DNA from: Rhizobium oryziradicis
GTDB taxonomy: Bacteria > Pseudomonadota > Alphaproteobacteria > Rhizobiales > Rhizobiaceae
Assembly: GCF_001939045.1 (NCBI RefSeq)
Contig: NZ_MKIM01000022.1
Location: 62,001 to 126,000 of the forward strand
DNA: 64,000 nt
Reading direction: 5' to 3'
In this document: positions 19,004 to 28,973 of the stretch, piece by piece
Layout of the letters: each line of letters opens with the position of its first letter
Position numbering within the stretch: the stretch's first letter is position 1
Made by a program: the position numbers and the translations under genes
The notes under the pieces: generated by a model
Seen by the model: the letters and a program-made list of their open reading frames with translations, nothing else
What the model was told of the DNA's origin: nothing
Database searches by the model: none

Positions 19004-22000
19004 TCAGTGAAAGTCGCGCGAGCGCACCCGTATCTGGTCCAGATGCTCATAGGGGTCAGCCACAGTGCGCGGCGGTGGTATTTCTGACTTAGAGGCCGCA
19101 AACGGGGGTGTGTACGGCAAGGGCGATTTCGCCACCGTGCGTGGGTCAACAGGCGGAATGCCGTGATGAAACTCATCACCCCGTCCATGAGGCAACGGAA
19201 ACGGCCTATCGCGCGCGCCGACACTGCCCAGTTGTCGACTGAGATCCTCAATATGTTGCACCACCAGATGCACCACCTCGCCTTCCCGCTGGATATAGCC
19301 CCGCGCACCAACCATGGCGGCCCCCATCACCACAGGGCGATATTTTTCAAACATTTTTTTCCACACCACCAGATTGGCCACGCCTGTTTCATCTTCAATG
19401 GTCATGAAAATCACGCCTCTGGCCGAGCCGGGACGCTGGCGCACCAGCACCATGCCCGCAACTGTCGCGCGGGTCCTGTCCGGTTTGGAAAACGCATCGC
19501 GACAGGTTAACATACCTTTGCGGTTCAAATCCTCGCGCAGAAAAGACAGCGGATGCTCGCGCAATGTTAGCCCAACATGGCCGTAGTCCTGTACCACCTC
19601 ACTGCCCGCCGTCATCGGTCGCAGCGACACCTCCGGCTCTACCTGCTCAACAAGCGAACCTGTCTTTGCGGCCGCTGCAAACAGCGGCAAAGGTGCATCA
19701 CTGAAAGCCTTGATGGTCCACAGCGCATCGCGACGGGCAAGCTTCAGCGACGGGCGCATCGCATCGGCCTCTGCGAGAGACACCAGCGTCTGCGCTGAAA
19801 CGCCTGCCCGCTGCCATACATCATCCACCGAGATAAATTGCTCCTCGCCACGATTGGCCACCAAGAGCGCCGCTTCGGCATTGCTCAAACCTCTGACCAT
19901 GCGCAAACCAAGGCGCACCGCCAAAAATCCCCGGCCTCCATCCCCCTCATCCCCTGCCTCTCTCTCCAATGTGCAATCCCATCGCGACGCATTGATGCAG
20001 ACGGGCAGCACAGTCACCCCATGGGCCTCGGCATCGCGCACAATCTGGGCGGCAGCATAAAAGCCCATGGGCTGCGAATTGAGCAAGCTTGCGCAAAACA
20101 CATCCGGGTGGTGGCATTTGACCCATGACGAGGCATAGGCGATCAGCGCGAAAGATGCGGCGTGGCTTTCCGGAAAACCATAGGAGCCAAAGCCTTCGAG
20201 CTGGCGAAAGGTCCGCTCGGCAAATTCTCGCTCATAGCCATTCTTGACCATGCCGGAAATCAGCTTTTCACCAAACTTGCTAATACCACCCGTATGTTTG
20301 AACGTTGCCATGGAGCGGCGCAATTGATCGGCCTCACCGGGGGTAAATCCACCGCATTCAATGGCCACCCGCATGGCCTGCTCCTGAAACAGCGGCACAC
20401 CCAATGTTTTATGCAGGACATTATAGAGCTCTGGTTTGGGATATTCGACCTTTTCCTTGCCCTCACGCCTGCGCAGGTAAGGATGCACCATATCACCCTG
20501 AATAGGGCCGGGCCGCACAATGGCCACCTCGATCACCAGATCATAGAATGTTTGAGGCTTCATCCGCGGCAGCATGGACATCTGTGCCCGGCTCTCAATC
20601 TGAAACACACCAATGGTGTCCGCTTTGGAGATCATCGCATAAGTCTGCGGATCCTCCTGTGGGATTGTCGCCAGATCATGCGGTTCGCCTTTATATTTTT
20701 CGATCATCTCAAAACAGCGCCGCATGCACGACAACATGCCAAGCCCCAACACATCAACCTTCATGAATTTAAGAATGTCGATATCGTCCTTGTCCCATTC
20801 AATCACCTGCCGATCCTCCATGGCGGCAGGCTCAATCGGCACCAATTCATCCAGCCGATCGCGGGTCAGCACGAAGCCGCCCGGATGCTGCGACAAATGG
20901 CGGGGCGCGCCAATCAATTGCTGCGCCAGTTCCAAAGTCAGGCGCAAACGGCGGTCCTGAAGATTGAGGTTCAAATCCTTGACATGCTTTTCAGAAACCG
21001 TGTCGGACCATCCCCAGACCCGCGATGACAGGGTCTTGGTCAAATCTTCCGGCAGGCCCAAAGCCTTGCCCACATCACGCAAGGCCCCCTTGCTGCGATA
21101 GCGTGTCACCACCGCGCAAAGCGCCGAACGGGTGCGGCCGTACCGACCATAAATCCATTGAATAACCTCTTCGCGGCGCTGATGCTCAAAATCCACGTCA
21201 ATATCCGGCGGCTCGCGGCGCTCGACCGATATGAAGCGCTCAAACAGCAAATCGCTATGAACCGGATCAATCGAGGTAATGCCCAGCACGTAGCAGACTG
21301 TCGAATTGGCCGCAGAGCCGCGCCCCTGACAGAGAATGTTTTGCGAGCGGGCAAATTGCACGATGGAATTGACCGTCAGGAAGTAGGGCGCATAATCCAA
21401 TTGCGCAATCAGTCGCAATTCATGCTCAAGCGTTCTGCGCACAGTGTCTGAGATACCATTGGGATAGCGATTTTTGGCACCTTCCCATGTCAGCTTTTCC
21501 AGTGCCTGTTGCGGCGTCAAATCCGGGAATTGTCGCTCCTCGGGATATTGATAGATCAATTCATCCAGCGAAAATCTGCACCGCGCCGCAAATTCTTGTG
21601 TGCGCGCCACCGCATCAGTGTTGCGCGAAAACAAGCGATACATTTCCGCTGGTGGTTTCAGATATCGGTCCGCATGGCGCTCGCGCCGGAAACCGGCATT
21701 GTCAATCGTCACGTTATGGCGAATACAAGTGACAACATCTTGCAAAATGCGCCGCTCTGGTGCGTGAAACAGCACATCATTGGTCACAAGGGTTAGCACG
21801 CGCGCCGCCTCGGCCAAAGCTGTCAGCTCAAACAACCGCAATTGGTCATTGGGCCTGCGCCGCAGCGTCAGGGCCAGATAGGCGCGATCCGCAAAAACTT
21901 CTTTGAGGCGGCGCAGCCGAAAGGCGCAAGCGTCATCGGCCAAATCGGGCACCAAAACTGCCAGCAGACCTTCTGCATAGGCCGCAAGATCAGCCCACTC

Positions 22001-22324
22001 CAGCTGGCACTTGCCCTTGCCTCCTTTTGTTTTTCCAAGGGAAAGAAGCCTGCAAAGCCGCCCGTAAGCGGCCCGATCTGTGGGATAGAGCAACACCGCC
22101 ATGCCACAGGTGAGATCAACCCGACAGCCAATAATCAGCCGCACACCGGTGTCCTTGGCCGCCTGATAGGCCCGTACGATGCCCGCCAGAGAATGCCGAT
22201 CTACAATGGCCAGCGCCTCAATACCAAGGGTTTTGGCCTGCTCGAACAGCTCTTCGCAAGACGACGCCCCCCGCAAAAAGGAAAAATGCGAAGTGACCTG
22301 CAACTCGACATAGCGGGACATCAT
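19004..22324 (-). CDS. dnaE2: Error-prone DNA polymerase DnaE2 (ImuC)
   Basis: 1106 residues. N-terminal PHP domain ([29 protein letters not shown]), C-family polymerase core with [17 protein letters not shown] holding catalytic aspartates, QHPGGFVLT and [14 protein letters not shown]-terminal OB fold ([16 protein letters not shown]) follows. The replicative DnaE1 extensions for tau binding are absent, as usual for DnaE2. It performs translesion synthesis with ImuB and ImuA in SOS mutagenesis. Two adjacent ATGs (22324, 22321) overlap the imuB stop in an ATGA junction, which implies translational coupling. Confidence 0.95.
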   Translation of the reverse strand: MMSRYVELQVTSHFSFLRGASSCEELFEQAKTLGIEALAIVDRHSLAGIVRAYQAAKDTGVRLIIGCRVDLTCGMAVLLYPTDRAAYGRLCRLLSLGKTKGGKGKCQLEWADLAAYAEGLLAVLVPDLADDACAFRLRRLKEVFADRAYLALTLRRRPNDQLRLFELTALAEAARVLTLVTNDVLFHAPERRILQDVVTCIRHNVTIDNAGFRRERHADRYLKPPAEMYRLFSRNTDAVARTQEFAARCRFSLDELIYQYPEERQFPDLTPQQALEKLTWEGAKNRYPNGISDTVRRTLEHELRLIAQLDYAPYFLTVNSIVQFARSQNILCQGRGSAANSTVCYVLGITSIDPVHSDLLFERFISVERREPPDIDVDFEHQRREEVIQWIYGRYGRTRSALCAVVTRYRSKGALRDVGKALGLPEDLTKTLSSRVWGWSDTVSEKHVKDLNLNLQDRRLRLTLELAQQLIGAPRHLSQHPGGFVLTRDRLDELVPIEPAAMEDRQVIEWDKDDIDILKFMKVDVLGLGMLSCMRRCFEMIEKYKGEPHDLATIPQEDPQTYAMISKADTIGVFQIESRAQMSMLPRMKPQTFYDLVIEVAIVRPGPIQGDMVHPYLRRREGKEKVEYPKPELYNVLHKTLGVPLFQEQAMRVAIECGGFTPGEADQLRRSMATFKHTGGISKFGEKLISGMVKNGYEREFAERTFRQLEGFGSYGFPESHAASFALIAYASSWVKCHHPDVFCASLLNSQPMGFYAAAQIVRDAEAHGVTVLPVCINASRWDCTLEREAGDEGDGGRGFLAVRLGLRMVRGLSNAEAALLVANRGEEQFISVDDVWQRAGVSAQTLVSLAEADAMRPSLKLARRDALWTIKAFSDAPLPLFAAAAKTGSLVEQVEPEVSLRPMTAGSEVVQDYGHVGLTLREHPLSFLREDLNRKGMLTCRDAFSKPDRTRATVAGMVLVRQRPGSARGVIFMTIEDETGVANLVVWKKMFEKYRPVVMGAAMVGARGYIQREGEVVHLVVQHIEDLSRQLGSVGARDRPFPLPHGRGDEFHHGIPPVDPRTVAKSPLPYTPPFAASKSEIPPPRTVADPYEHLDQIRVRSRDFH

Positions 22325-23844
22325 GCGAATATCCCATGCAAAAACCAGCGATGCGAGCCGGTTTCAGCGTGCTCGCCATCGCCTGCGCGGAAAATCCAAT
22401 AGCGCTCGCCCGCCTCGTCTTCGACGCGAAAATAATCGCGCACAGCCTCCAGCTCGGCATCGCGCGTCCACCACTCACCAAACACACGCTCCGGCCCATC
22501 CGCACGGCTGACCCGCCGCCGTTGGCCCTTCCAGGAAAACCACACCGGCGGATGGTCTGGCAAAAGTGCCATGGTTTCGATCGGCTCCGGATAGGGCAAC
22601 AGACGCGATGGCCGTGGCCATTCATGGTTCCAGCCCTGCCCAACATCCGGCGAAAGCGGCGCGATACGCCGCAAAGACCGCTCTGGCACGTCGCTTGCCA
22701 CAGGCGCAATCCGATAGAGCCTGTTATGCCCCACACGATTGGCAAGAATATCGATCAGACCAGAAATATCGGCTGCTGGCTCCTCATCCAGCAGAGAGAT
22801 TGCTTGACAAGCCTGCAAGGGTTGGATCAGCGTTGCCGTCAACGACATGATTTCAATGCCAAAACCGGGATTAATGCTCTCAATCCGGTCGCATAGCAGG
22901 CGGGTCAAGCGCTTTGCATCCCGCACTGGCTGGGCCATGCCCACGCGCACCACTTCGCGCTGATTGTCCACCCGATGGCAGATCAAATCGAGCCGTCGCG
23001 CACCAATGCCCTTTTGCTCCAGCTCCTGACAGAGCGCCACAACCAGCTTTTGGATATAACGGGCAATGGTTTCAGCAGCGGCGATGGGCTCGGCAAACAT
23101 CCTCTCCACTGAGGGCAGCTCTGGCACCCGCACCGGATCGACCGGCTCTGCCACGATCCCCAGCGCCTGATCCAGCCTGCGGCCCAGTTGCGGACCAAAC
23201 CGCTGAATGAGCGGTGCACGCGGCTGGCCAAGAAGATCGCCAATCCGCTCAAACCCCAGCACTGCCAAACCATCCACCGTGTTGCGATCCAGCCTTAAGG
23301 CTGCGATGGGCAAGGGGCGAAGCGCCTCTTCTTCGTGCCCCGGCTCAATGATCGCGATGCGCCGCTTTGAAAAGCGTGCAACAGCATGGGCAACGCCCCA
23401 TGTCGGGGCAATGGCCGCCTTTGCCTCCACCCCCATGCCGTCAAACCGCTCTAGCAGCCCTTGCAGCATGGCAGCTTCCCCGCCATGCAAATGCTCAGCG
23501 CCTGTGGTGTCCAGCATCAGGCCATCTGGCGCATCGGCTGCCACCACGGGCGAGACCTGCTGCAAAACCGACAAGGCCAGACGATGAAGCCCTTGCAGAT
23601 CGGCGGCAGAATCCATATCGCGAATGGTCAGCCCGGCAACCAATGCCTGCGCCTTGGCAAGCGGCATCGCCACCCGCAAACCTGCGGCTTGCGCCTTTGC
23701 ATCCACAGCCGCCACAACCCGGCGACTGCCCATGCGGGCAACCAGCACAAGTGGCCGGTCATGAAGGGGCAAATCGTCTGGCGATTTTCGTCGCAGCCGG
23801 TCGATCGACCAGTTTGGAAGGAAAAGCGATATGACCCTGGGCAT
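22321..23844 (-). CDS. imuB: ImuB, Y-family polymerase-like protein
   Basis: 507 residues from ATG 23844. The frame is open upstream to 24045, but the protein begins [16 protein letters not shown], the family start, and the upstream part is imuA in another frame. It resembles Y-family polymerases ([48 protein letters not shown]) but lacks the acidic catalytic triad, as known for ImuB. It acts as the hub linking DnaE2 and ImuA to the beta clamp. It overlaps the end of imuA by 86 bp and the dnaE2 start by 4 bp. Confidence 0.93.
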   Translation of the reverse strand: MPRVISLFLPNWSIDRLRRKSPDDLPLHDRPLVLVARMGSRRVVAAVDAKAQAAGLRVAMPLAKAQALVAGLTIRDMDSAADLQGLHRLALSVLQQVSPVVAADAPDGLMLDTTGAEHLHGGEAAMLQGLLERFDGMGVEAKAAIAPTWGVAHAVARFSKRRIAIIEPGHEEEALRPLPIAALRLDRNTVDGLAVLGFERIGDLLGQPRAPLIQRFGPQLGRRLDQALGIVAEPVDPVRVPELPSVERMFAEPIAAAETIARYIQKLVVALCQELEQKGIGARRLDLICHRVDNQREVVRVGMAQPVRDAKRLTRLLCDRIESINPGFGIEIMSLTATLIQPLQACQAISLLDEEPAADISGLIDILANRVGHNRLYRIAPVASDVPERSLRRIAPLSPDVGQGWNHEWPRPSRLLPYPEPIETMALLPDHPPVWFSWKGQRRRVSRADGPERVFGEWWTRDAELEAVRDYFRVEDEAGERYWIFRAGDGEHAETGSHRWFLHGIFA

Positions 23845-24520
23845 CACAAGCCTCCACTTCAAATTCAGCCGCTTCACCACCGCGACACCGCACCAATTCC
23901 AATCGCCACCGCGCTCGGCCAATTCCCGCCACCGGCAAGGGTGCGGATGGCACAAAATAGGTTCGCCAGCGGGTAACAGCCGCTGTAGGCTGGCCAAAAT
24001 CTGCCTGGCCTGCGGGATGTCGCCAGCGCCTGAGCGCAATGCCAATGGTGCCGGAGCGCTCTGCCGCCAATTGCAGGCGGCGCGAAATTGTCATGGGCAA
24101 GCGGGCAATCTCGGCCACCACGGCACCAAGACTGCCATGGCGCAGGCCTTCTTCAAAACACGATAACAGGCTTTTTTCGTCGCCTGTTTCAATGAAAATG
24201 ACTCGATCCGGCACAAGCCCGGCCTGTTCCAGCGCAGGCGCAAACAAATCGCGCTGCGTGACACACCACAGCACTTTGCCGCTCACACGCGCTGCAATGC
24301 CGGCAGCAAACAAGGCGGCCACCGACGCATGCACGGCATCGGCACCGCCGCCCGCCACTTCATGCAAGGCCCCCAGAGCAAGACCGCCGCCGGGCAATTG
24401 CCGGTCAATGCCAGCCACGCCAAAGGGCAAAACATCACGCACTCGCCCACTTTGCCCTTCCAGCGTCTGAACCTTGGCGCGAAGCGCGGCTAGAACCGGA
24501 TTAGAGACAATATTCGCCAT
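23759..24520 (-). CDS. imuA: ImuA, RecA-like SOS mutagenesis protein
   Basis: 253 residues from ATG 24520. RecA/SulA-like fold: LPFGVAGIDRQLPGGGLALGALHEVAG (split here between DRQ and LPG in reading) replaces a true Walker A. The segment FIETGDEKSLLSCFEEGLRHG and the RWRHPAGQADFGQP region are typical of ImuA. It works with ImuB and DnaE2 in DNA-damage-induced mutagenesis. First gene of the operon, with a LexA box 46-60 bp upstream. GAAGGGA lies about 9 bases before the ATG. Confidence 0.92.
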   Translation of the reverse strand: MANIVSNPVLAALRAKVQTLEGQSGRVRDVLPFGVAGIDRQLPGGGLALGALHEVAGGGADAVHASVAALFAAGIAARVSGKVLWCVTQRDLFAPALEQAGLVPDRVIFIETGDEKSLLSCFEEGLRHGSLGAVVAEIARLPMTISRRLQLAAERSGTIGIALRRWRHPAGQADFGQPTAAVTRWRTYFVPSAPLPVAGIGRARWRLELVRCRGGEAAEFEVEACDAQGHIAFPSKLVDRPAATKIARRFAPS

Positions 24521-24565
24521 CCTCAAAGGTCCCTTCTACACTTTCACGATCACCAGAACCCTAAT

Positions 24566-24580
24566 GTTCTTTATTTGTTC
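24566..24580 (-). promoter_or_regulatory. LexA (SOS) box of imuA-imuB-dnaE2
   Basis: GTTCTTTATTTGTTC is a perfect alphaproteobacterial LexA site, GTTC-N7-GTTC. It lies 46 bp upstream of the imuA start, consistent with LexA repression and induction by DNA damage. Confidence 0.92.
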
Positions 24581-25475
24581 CAATCGAGGATATGAGTCAA
24601 TACTGAAAATCGAAATCGATTTAACAGTCTGTCCAAGCGCCACTGCTGGCTTGGCGAAAATGATGGTGCCGATATAGTGAACCCTGGTGCCACAACAGCA
24701 TCGTGCCGCTTCCGATTTTCTGCACGATACAAACGTCGAGCGATCAGGAAATGATAAAAATCAAAATACAAGCAAAAATGTAAAAAATGAAAACAACACG
24801 GGATATTATTGACGAGATTATAAAATGAAAACGTTAAAAATAAACCTAAGGTTGTTTTTATCATTGCTCCTTTCAATTCGAGTCTCGCAATTTAGTGCTT
24901 TTTTTTTGACGAAAATTTAGATAAGTGAATTTCATTCATTTTTTGTACGTGTACCATGCCGAGAAAACCGCACGGGGAAATAGCCGATACCGACAAAATC
25001 AGATGGCTCTCAATGTACGACATTCATCCGTTCAGAGTTATGAGGCGTAGCGCTCTTTATAAAAGAATGCATACGGCACCGAGCTTTGGCGATTTCAACC
25101 TTAAATTCATCTCGATGTAAGGGGTCTATTTAAGAATTGATGCAATAAATATAAAATCTCAGCGATCTCTTGGCACGTGATAAGCCGCTGCATCAGCCTT
25201 GCTCCGGAAAATGGAAACCGGTTTTCGGCACGACGCTCTAAGACACCGATGGTCGGGCAACCCTGCTTTGGCCAATTCTACAAAATGACCGTGATTGTAA
25301 CTTTACAAAGAAAAACCTGGCATGGAGCGTGGTGGGAAGCTCTATGCAAAGCATTTCCAGCGCGATTTTGCCTATCGGAAATGCAGAACGAAAGACATGG
25401 AGTATTTCATGGGGTCTATAAATAATGAAATACTCTGATCAAAAAAGCCTGTATTAAAGAAAAGTGGGAAATTTC
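24581..25475. other. AT-rich, gene-poor island
   Basis: About 900 bp clearly richer in A and T than the flanks, with poly-T and poly-A runs (for example 24900-24907). Open frames of 82 and 101 codons have no ribosome-binding site and unusual composition; I do not call them genes. It holds a RIME-like palindrome near 25193-25230 (CCGGAAAA, ACCGGTTTTCGG) and a perfect 11-bp hairpin, GAGTATTTCAT (25400-25410) with ATGAAATACTC (25425-25435), 40 bp before the next gene. The string GGGGTCTAT occurs both near 25121 and in that hairpin loop. Possible remnant of a mobile element or an untranslated RNA locus. Confidence 0.45.
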
Positions 25476-25889
25476 ATGTTTAAAATTGCGGGTTTGACAG
25501 ATACAGAGAGATTTAATGGTATCGACCTCACGGGAGGCATGAGCAACTGGCTTATGCCTTATGGTCTTGTGGAAGAATGGTCGGGCAATCTTGGCAGCGG
25601 CGTTTTAAAACTCAGCGCCTCGGCAGCCTCTTTGCATGGCCTGTCCTGCAGCGAATGCGGATTGTTAACAGTCACCCGCCGCTATGATCAGCGCGATCGG
25701 AGTTCCGTTCTGGAGCTGTTTGAAAAAGCAGCCACCAAGGCATCGTCTTTTTGCTTTTCCACAACCATCATCTGTGAAACACAGCCCCAGATCAGCAGGC
25801 CGGTTTTCTGCATGGGACGCTCGATCGATTCTGGCAAAACCTGCCCTGATTCCATCGTCGGCATCTTTATTTTCCCCAATGTCCATTAA
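25476..25889 (+). CDS. Small stand-alone PAS-like domain protein
   Basis: 137 residues from ATG 25476 (GTGGGAA upstream); a GTG at 25464 is possible. I do not recognise a named family. The run LSASAASLHGLSC, ECGLLTVTRRYDQRDRSSVL, ELFEKAATKASSFCFSTTI resembles the core of PAS_3-type sensor domains (xxHGL ... HPDDRxxVxxxFexA ... F). There is no kinase, GGDEF or HTH part, no signal peptide and no membrane segment. It lies alone next to an AT-rich island and is followed within 20 bp by a strong hairpin that may be its terminator. Confidence 0.5.
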   Translation: MFKIAGLTDTERFNGIDLTGGMSNWLMPYGLVEEWSGNLGSGVLKLSASAASLHGLSCSECGLLTVTRRYDQRDRSSVLELFEKAATKASSFCFSTTIICETQPQISRPVFCMGRSIDSGKTCPDSIVGIFIFPNVH

Positions 25890-25907
25890 AAGCGGTTGCG
25901 TTTGCTT

Positions 25908-26042
25908 ACAGCGCCGTTCGCCATATATGACGAACGGCGCTGTAACACTTTAAATCTACTGCATAATTCCTTAAATCGATTCCCACTTTCGGCCAATGCT
26001 GTCATGCAGCCGCATGCAACACATATAAAGTGCTACAGCGCC
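25908..26042. repeat. Structured intergenic element bounded by inverted repeats (family B)
   Basis: It opens with a perfect 13-bp stem, ACAGCGCCGTTCG (25908-25920) with CGAACGGCGCTGT (25931-25943). From GGCGCTGTAACACTTTAAAT (25936 on) the sequence reappears inverted at 26014-26042 (on the minus strand GGCGCTGTAGCACTTTATAT), matching 24 of 29 positions, so the two ends are inverted repeats about 107 bp apart. The right end reaches the stop of the L,D-transpeptidase gene. Relatives occur at 42681-42789 and, degenerate, near 56730-56790. Confidence 0.65.
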
Positions 26043-26738
26043 TCAGCCGCCAAAAATGGTGCGCAGAATATCAACGCCCCGGTCATCAAAACTGACATCG
26101 CCCTGCTTGTTTCCGGGGCCAATCACCACCACTTTGCTGCCAATATCAGCGCGCTCGTAAAGGTCCTGCACATCCTTGTTGTTCATGCGAATGCAGCCAG
26201 AGGAGAGGTTCAGCCCAATCGACCAAGGCTGATTGGTGCCATGGATGCGGAAAATCGTATCGCGATTGCCCTTATAAAGATACATGGCCCGCGCGCCCAA
26301 AGGATTATCCGGTCCACCCTTTTGCACTTCTGGCAAAAAGTGACCACGACGGGCTTCACGGCTGCGCATTTCAGCGGGCGGACGCCAGCTTGGCCATTCT
26401 TCCTTGCGACCGATCTTGACAACCCCTGACCAGCCAAAGCCTTCACGGCCAACGCCGACACCATAGCGGATTGCCTTGTTATTGCCTTCAACAAGGTAGA
26501 GAAACTTATTGTTGGTATCGATGATAATCGTACCCGGAGCCTCATTGGTGCTCAAACGCACCAGACGGCGCTTGAACTTGTCAGGAACCGGACGTTTCAT
26601 CATCTCGCGCGTGACAACGCTGCTGGCCGTTGAATTGGCCGCATCATCCACCCGTGGAGCCGCAGAGGTGGTCACGGGCAAAGCAAGAAAGGCTGACATG
26701 GCAAAGGCCATGGCAGCAAAACATGCTGTTCTCTTCAT
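26043..26738 (-). CDS. L,D-transpeptidase (YkuD/ErfK family)
   Basis: 231 residues from ATG 26738, preceded by GGGGGAA. A signal peptide (residues 1 to about 27, ending VTTSA-A) leads to a YkuD domain with IIDTNNKFLYLVEG, IRYGVGVG, the His motif FRIHGTNQPWSIG and the catalytic Cys in SSGCIRM. These periplasmic enzymes form 3-3 cross-links in peptidoglycan or attach outer-membrane proteins to it. A second paralogue lies directly upstream in the same direction. In Rhizobiales, whose polar wall growth relies heavily on L,D-transpeptidases, multiple copies are normal (family knowledge). Confidence 0.92.
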   Translation of the reverse strand: MKRTACFAAMAFAMSAFLALPVTTSAAPRVDDAANSTASSVVTREMMKRPVPDKFKRRLVRLSTNEAPGTIIIDTNNKFLYLVEGNNKAIRYGVGVGREGFGWSGVVKIGRKEEWPSWRPPAEMRSREARRGHFLPEVQKGGPDNPLGARAMYLYKGNRDTIFRIHGTNQPWSIGLNLSSGCIRMNNKDVQDLYERADIGSKVVVIGPGNKQGDVSFDDRGVDILRTIFGG

Positions 26739-26868
26739 GCACAAATTCCCCCTTGTTTTATAAGATGTTTACCAAAGTCACGCTCAAGCGCAAGCCATCA
26801 CAGGGCATTGGGTTTTATCAAATAGATAAACACGTTGTAACAGTTTCAATCACGCAACAGACCCGAGA

Positions 26869-27684
26869 TCAGATGACAATCACCTTGGTGCCAACCGGCA
26901 CGCGCCCATAGAGATCCGTCACATCCTCGTTGCGCATACGGATGCAGCCAGATGACACGCCATAGCCAATCGTCCATGGCGCATTGGTGCCATGGATGCG
27001 ATAAAGTGTCGAGCCAAGGTACAAGGCGCGCGCACCCAGCGGATTTTCTGGCCCACCTTCCATCTTTGCTGGCAAATAATGGCCTTTGGCCGCTTCACGC
27101 GCAATCATTTCCTGGGGCGGAATCCACTCTGGCCATTCGGCCTTACGCGTCACTCTATGCTCGCCCGCCCATTCAAAACCGGGCTTGCCCACGCCCACGC
27201 CATAGCGGCGGGCCATACCATTGTCCATCACCAGATAGAGAAAGCGATTGTTGGTATCAATCACCAGGGTTCCCGGCTTTTCCTTGGTGTCATAGCGCAC
27301 CACTTGCGGCAAAAATTGCGGCGCAATCGCGGTGGGTCTGCGGGCCGGCATCGCCGCTGCCTGCTCGATGGCGGGCCGAAGCGGTGCTGCCTCACGCGGG
27401 CGATATGCACGGGGCGCTGCCGGATAGCTTTCACGCATCTGCATCGGTGCCTGATAGACCGCAGGCCGCTGATACACCACCGGTTGGCTCTGACGCACAG
27501 GCCGCGACACCTCCGGGGCTGGCTGCGACCTCACACCCAATTGCAGCAACCACGGCGCGGCCAGATCCGGGCTGACAATAACAGGCGGCCTTGCCTGATA
27601 ACGATCATTCGCCATCACCGCTCCGGGCAAAACCGAAACAACAAGGCAGGCACTCAACAAAAACCGGGTCCGGGCCATCGACAT
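26869..27684 (-). CDS. L,D-transpeptidase with proline/glutamine-rich linker
   Basis: About 271 residues from ATG 27684 (27678 also possible). Signal peptide ends at VMA-ND. A linker of roughly 100 residues rich in Pro, Gln, Arg and Tyr (QPVVYQRPAVYQAPMQMR) precedes the YkuD domain with VIDTNNRFLYLVMD, YRIHGTNAPWTIG and the catalytic Cys in SSGCIRM. The domain ends flush with the protein end (GTKVIVI). It cross-links peptidoglycan in the periplasm; the linker may let it span or bind the wall. Close paralogue of the next gene downstream, about 130 bp away. Confidence 0.92.
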   Translation of the reverse strand: MSMARTRFLLSACLVVSVLPGAVMANDRYQARPPVIVSPDLAAPWLLQLGVRSQPAPEVSRPVRQSQPVVYQRPAVYQAPMQMRESYPAAPRAYRPREAAPLRPAIEQAAAMPARRPTAIAPQFLPQVVRYDTKEKPGTLVIDTNNRFLYLVMDNGMARRYGVGVGKPGFEWAGEHRVTRKAEWPEWIPPQEMIAREAAKGHYLPAKMEGGPENPLGARALYLGSTLYRIHGTNAPWTIGYGVSSGCIRMRNEDVTDLYGRVPVGTKVIVI

Positions 27685-27877
27685 ACACTCACAACAAAAC
27701 CGACAGGAATGAGATTTCACCCACGCTCAAACCTTGCCACCCACGCATTTCTGAAATGGTAAACAAGCGTTCATTAAACTTGCATCAATGCTGTAAACTG
27801 CGCAGCAAGGTTAGCAAGGGGTTGCGTGAAATGGTGAACAAAGAGTAAACATATCTCAACCACGGAGATTCGGGCGG

Positions 27878-28510
27878 ATGGACAAGACAGGCTTGATTGC
27901 AGACGAGACGGGCACGCTGCGCTGTTTTTGGCATGGCGGTTTGGCGGATTACCTTCGCTATCATGATGAGGAATGGGGCCGCCCCGTCACTGACGATCAC
28001 CGCCTGTTTGAGAAAATATGCCTTGAAGGATTTCAATCCGGCCTGTCCTGGCTGACAATCTTGCGAAAACGCGAGAATTTTCGCGCAGCGTTCGCGGGTT
28101 TTGACTTTGAAAAAGTCGCCCAATTTGACGACAATGACATTGCCCGCTGCCTTGCCGACACCGGCATTGTGCGCCATCGCGGTAAAATCACCTCGACCAT
28201 TAACAATGCGCGCCGCGCCTTGGAGATAAAGGCCGAGTTTGGCTCGCTGGCGCGGTATTTCTGGAGTTTCGAGCCGGGACCGCAAGAGCGCCCGGCCACA
28301 ATGGATTACGCCACTTTGCGCGCCAACCCCACCTCGCCCACCTCCATTCGGCTTTCCAAAGAGCTGAAAAAGCGCGGCTGGAGCTTTGTTGGCCCCACCA
28401 CCGTCTATGCATTCATGCAGGCCATGGGGTTGGTGAATGATCATATTGAAGGCTGCGTCTGCCGCGCCAAGGTGGAAGCCTTGCGCGGCAGCTTTGTGCG
28501 TCCGACTTAA
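27878..28510 (+). CDS. tag: DNA-3-methyladenine glycosylase I
   Basis: 210 residues. Conserved Tag features: CFWHGG near the N-terminus and HIEGC near the C-terminus supply the zinc-binding Cys/His set; YHDEEWGRPV and EGFQSGLSWLTILRKRENFRAAF form the substrate pocket with the catalytic Glu region. It removes 3-methyladenine from alkylated DNA in base excision repair. It is a single gene, divergent from the L,D-transpeptidase pair; no Ada box was identified. Confidence 0.95.
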   Translation: MDKTGLIADETGTLRCFWHGGLADYLRYHDEEWGRPVTDDHRLFEKICLEGFQSGLSWLTILRKRENFRAAFAGFDFEKVAQFDDNDIARCLADTGIVRHRGKITSTINNARRALEIKAEFGSLARYFWSFEPGPQERPATMDYATLRANPTSPTSIRLSKELKKRGWSFVGPTTVYAFMQAMGLVNDHIEGCVCRAKVEALRGSFVRPT

Positions 28511-28532
28511 TCCGCAGATGCAATGAGCGCGG

Positions 28533-28904
28533 TTACTTGCCGTGCGCTTTGAGCCAAGCCTGCATCATGGCAATTTCGCCTTCCTGTGCCTTGATGATCT
28601 CTTTGGCAAGGGCGCGGATTTTATCATCCTTGCCATATTGCAGCTCAACCTTGGCCATGTCGATGGCCCCTTGATGGTGGCCAATCATGCCACGAACAAA
28701 GTCAACATCCGCATTTCCCGTCATCGGGATAGACATGGCCTTGTGCATCTTGGCATTGGCTTGCATGAAAGCAGCACTGGACGGGCTGTCCGATTTGGCT
28801 CCTGCTGTCATCGGCATATCATGCTGCATTCCCGGCATTTTATCTTCGGCCTGGGCTTGGGTGAAGGCGAGCAGCATTGATGCCGCAAAAATCAGCTTCT
28901 TCAT
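28533..28904 (-). CDS. DUF305 secreted protein, probably copper-related
   Basis: 123 residues with a Sec signal peptide (ends TQAQA-ED) and a single DUF305 domain: [25 protein letters not shown], then [10 protein letters not shown]. The HxxM and [13 protein letters not shown] motifs and a Met/His-rich N-terminus ([10 protein letters not shown]) suggest metal binding, most often copper in this family. It is probably co-transcribed with the DUF2946 gene 69 bp upstream, another copper-linked family. AAAGG precedes the ATG. The binding role is inference. Confidence 0.85.
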   Translation of the reverse strand: MKKLIFAASMLLAFTQAQAEDKMPGMQHDMPMTAGAKSDSPSSAAFMQANAKMHKAMSIPMTGNADVDFVRGMIGHHQGAIDMAKVELQYGKDDKIRALAKEIIKAQEGEIAMMQAWLKAHGK

Positions 28905-28973
28905 TATCGTCGTACCTTTCGAGAAAGAGAATAGAAATCAGAGAGATCGAGGATCTCATGCGTTTTCTATTGC

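Noticed and set aside
19515..19535. GCGGTTCAAATCC, resembling a tRNA T-loop
   Set aside because: Lies inside dnaE2 in a coding context; no acceptor or anticodon stem could be built around it.
24571..24876. 101-codon minus-strand frame in the AT-rich region
   Set aside because: Covers the LexA box, has no ribosome-binding site, and its hydrophobic product reflects AT-rich DNA.
25177..25425. 82-codon frame before the PAS-like gene
   Set aside because: Runs through a RIME-like palindrome and a hairpin; composition not protein-like.
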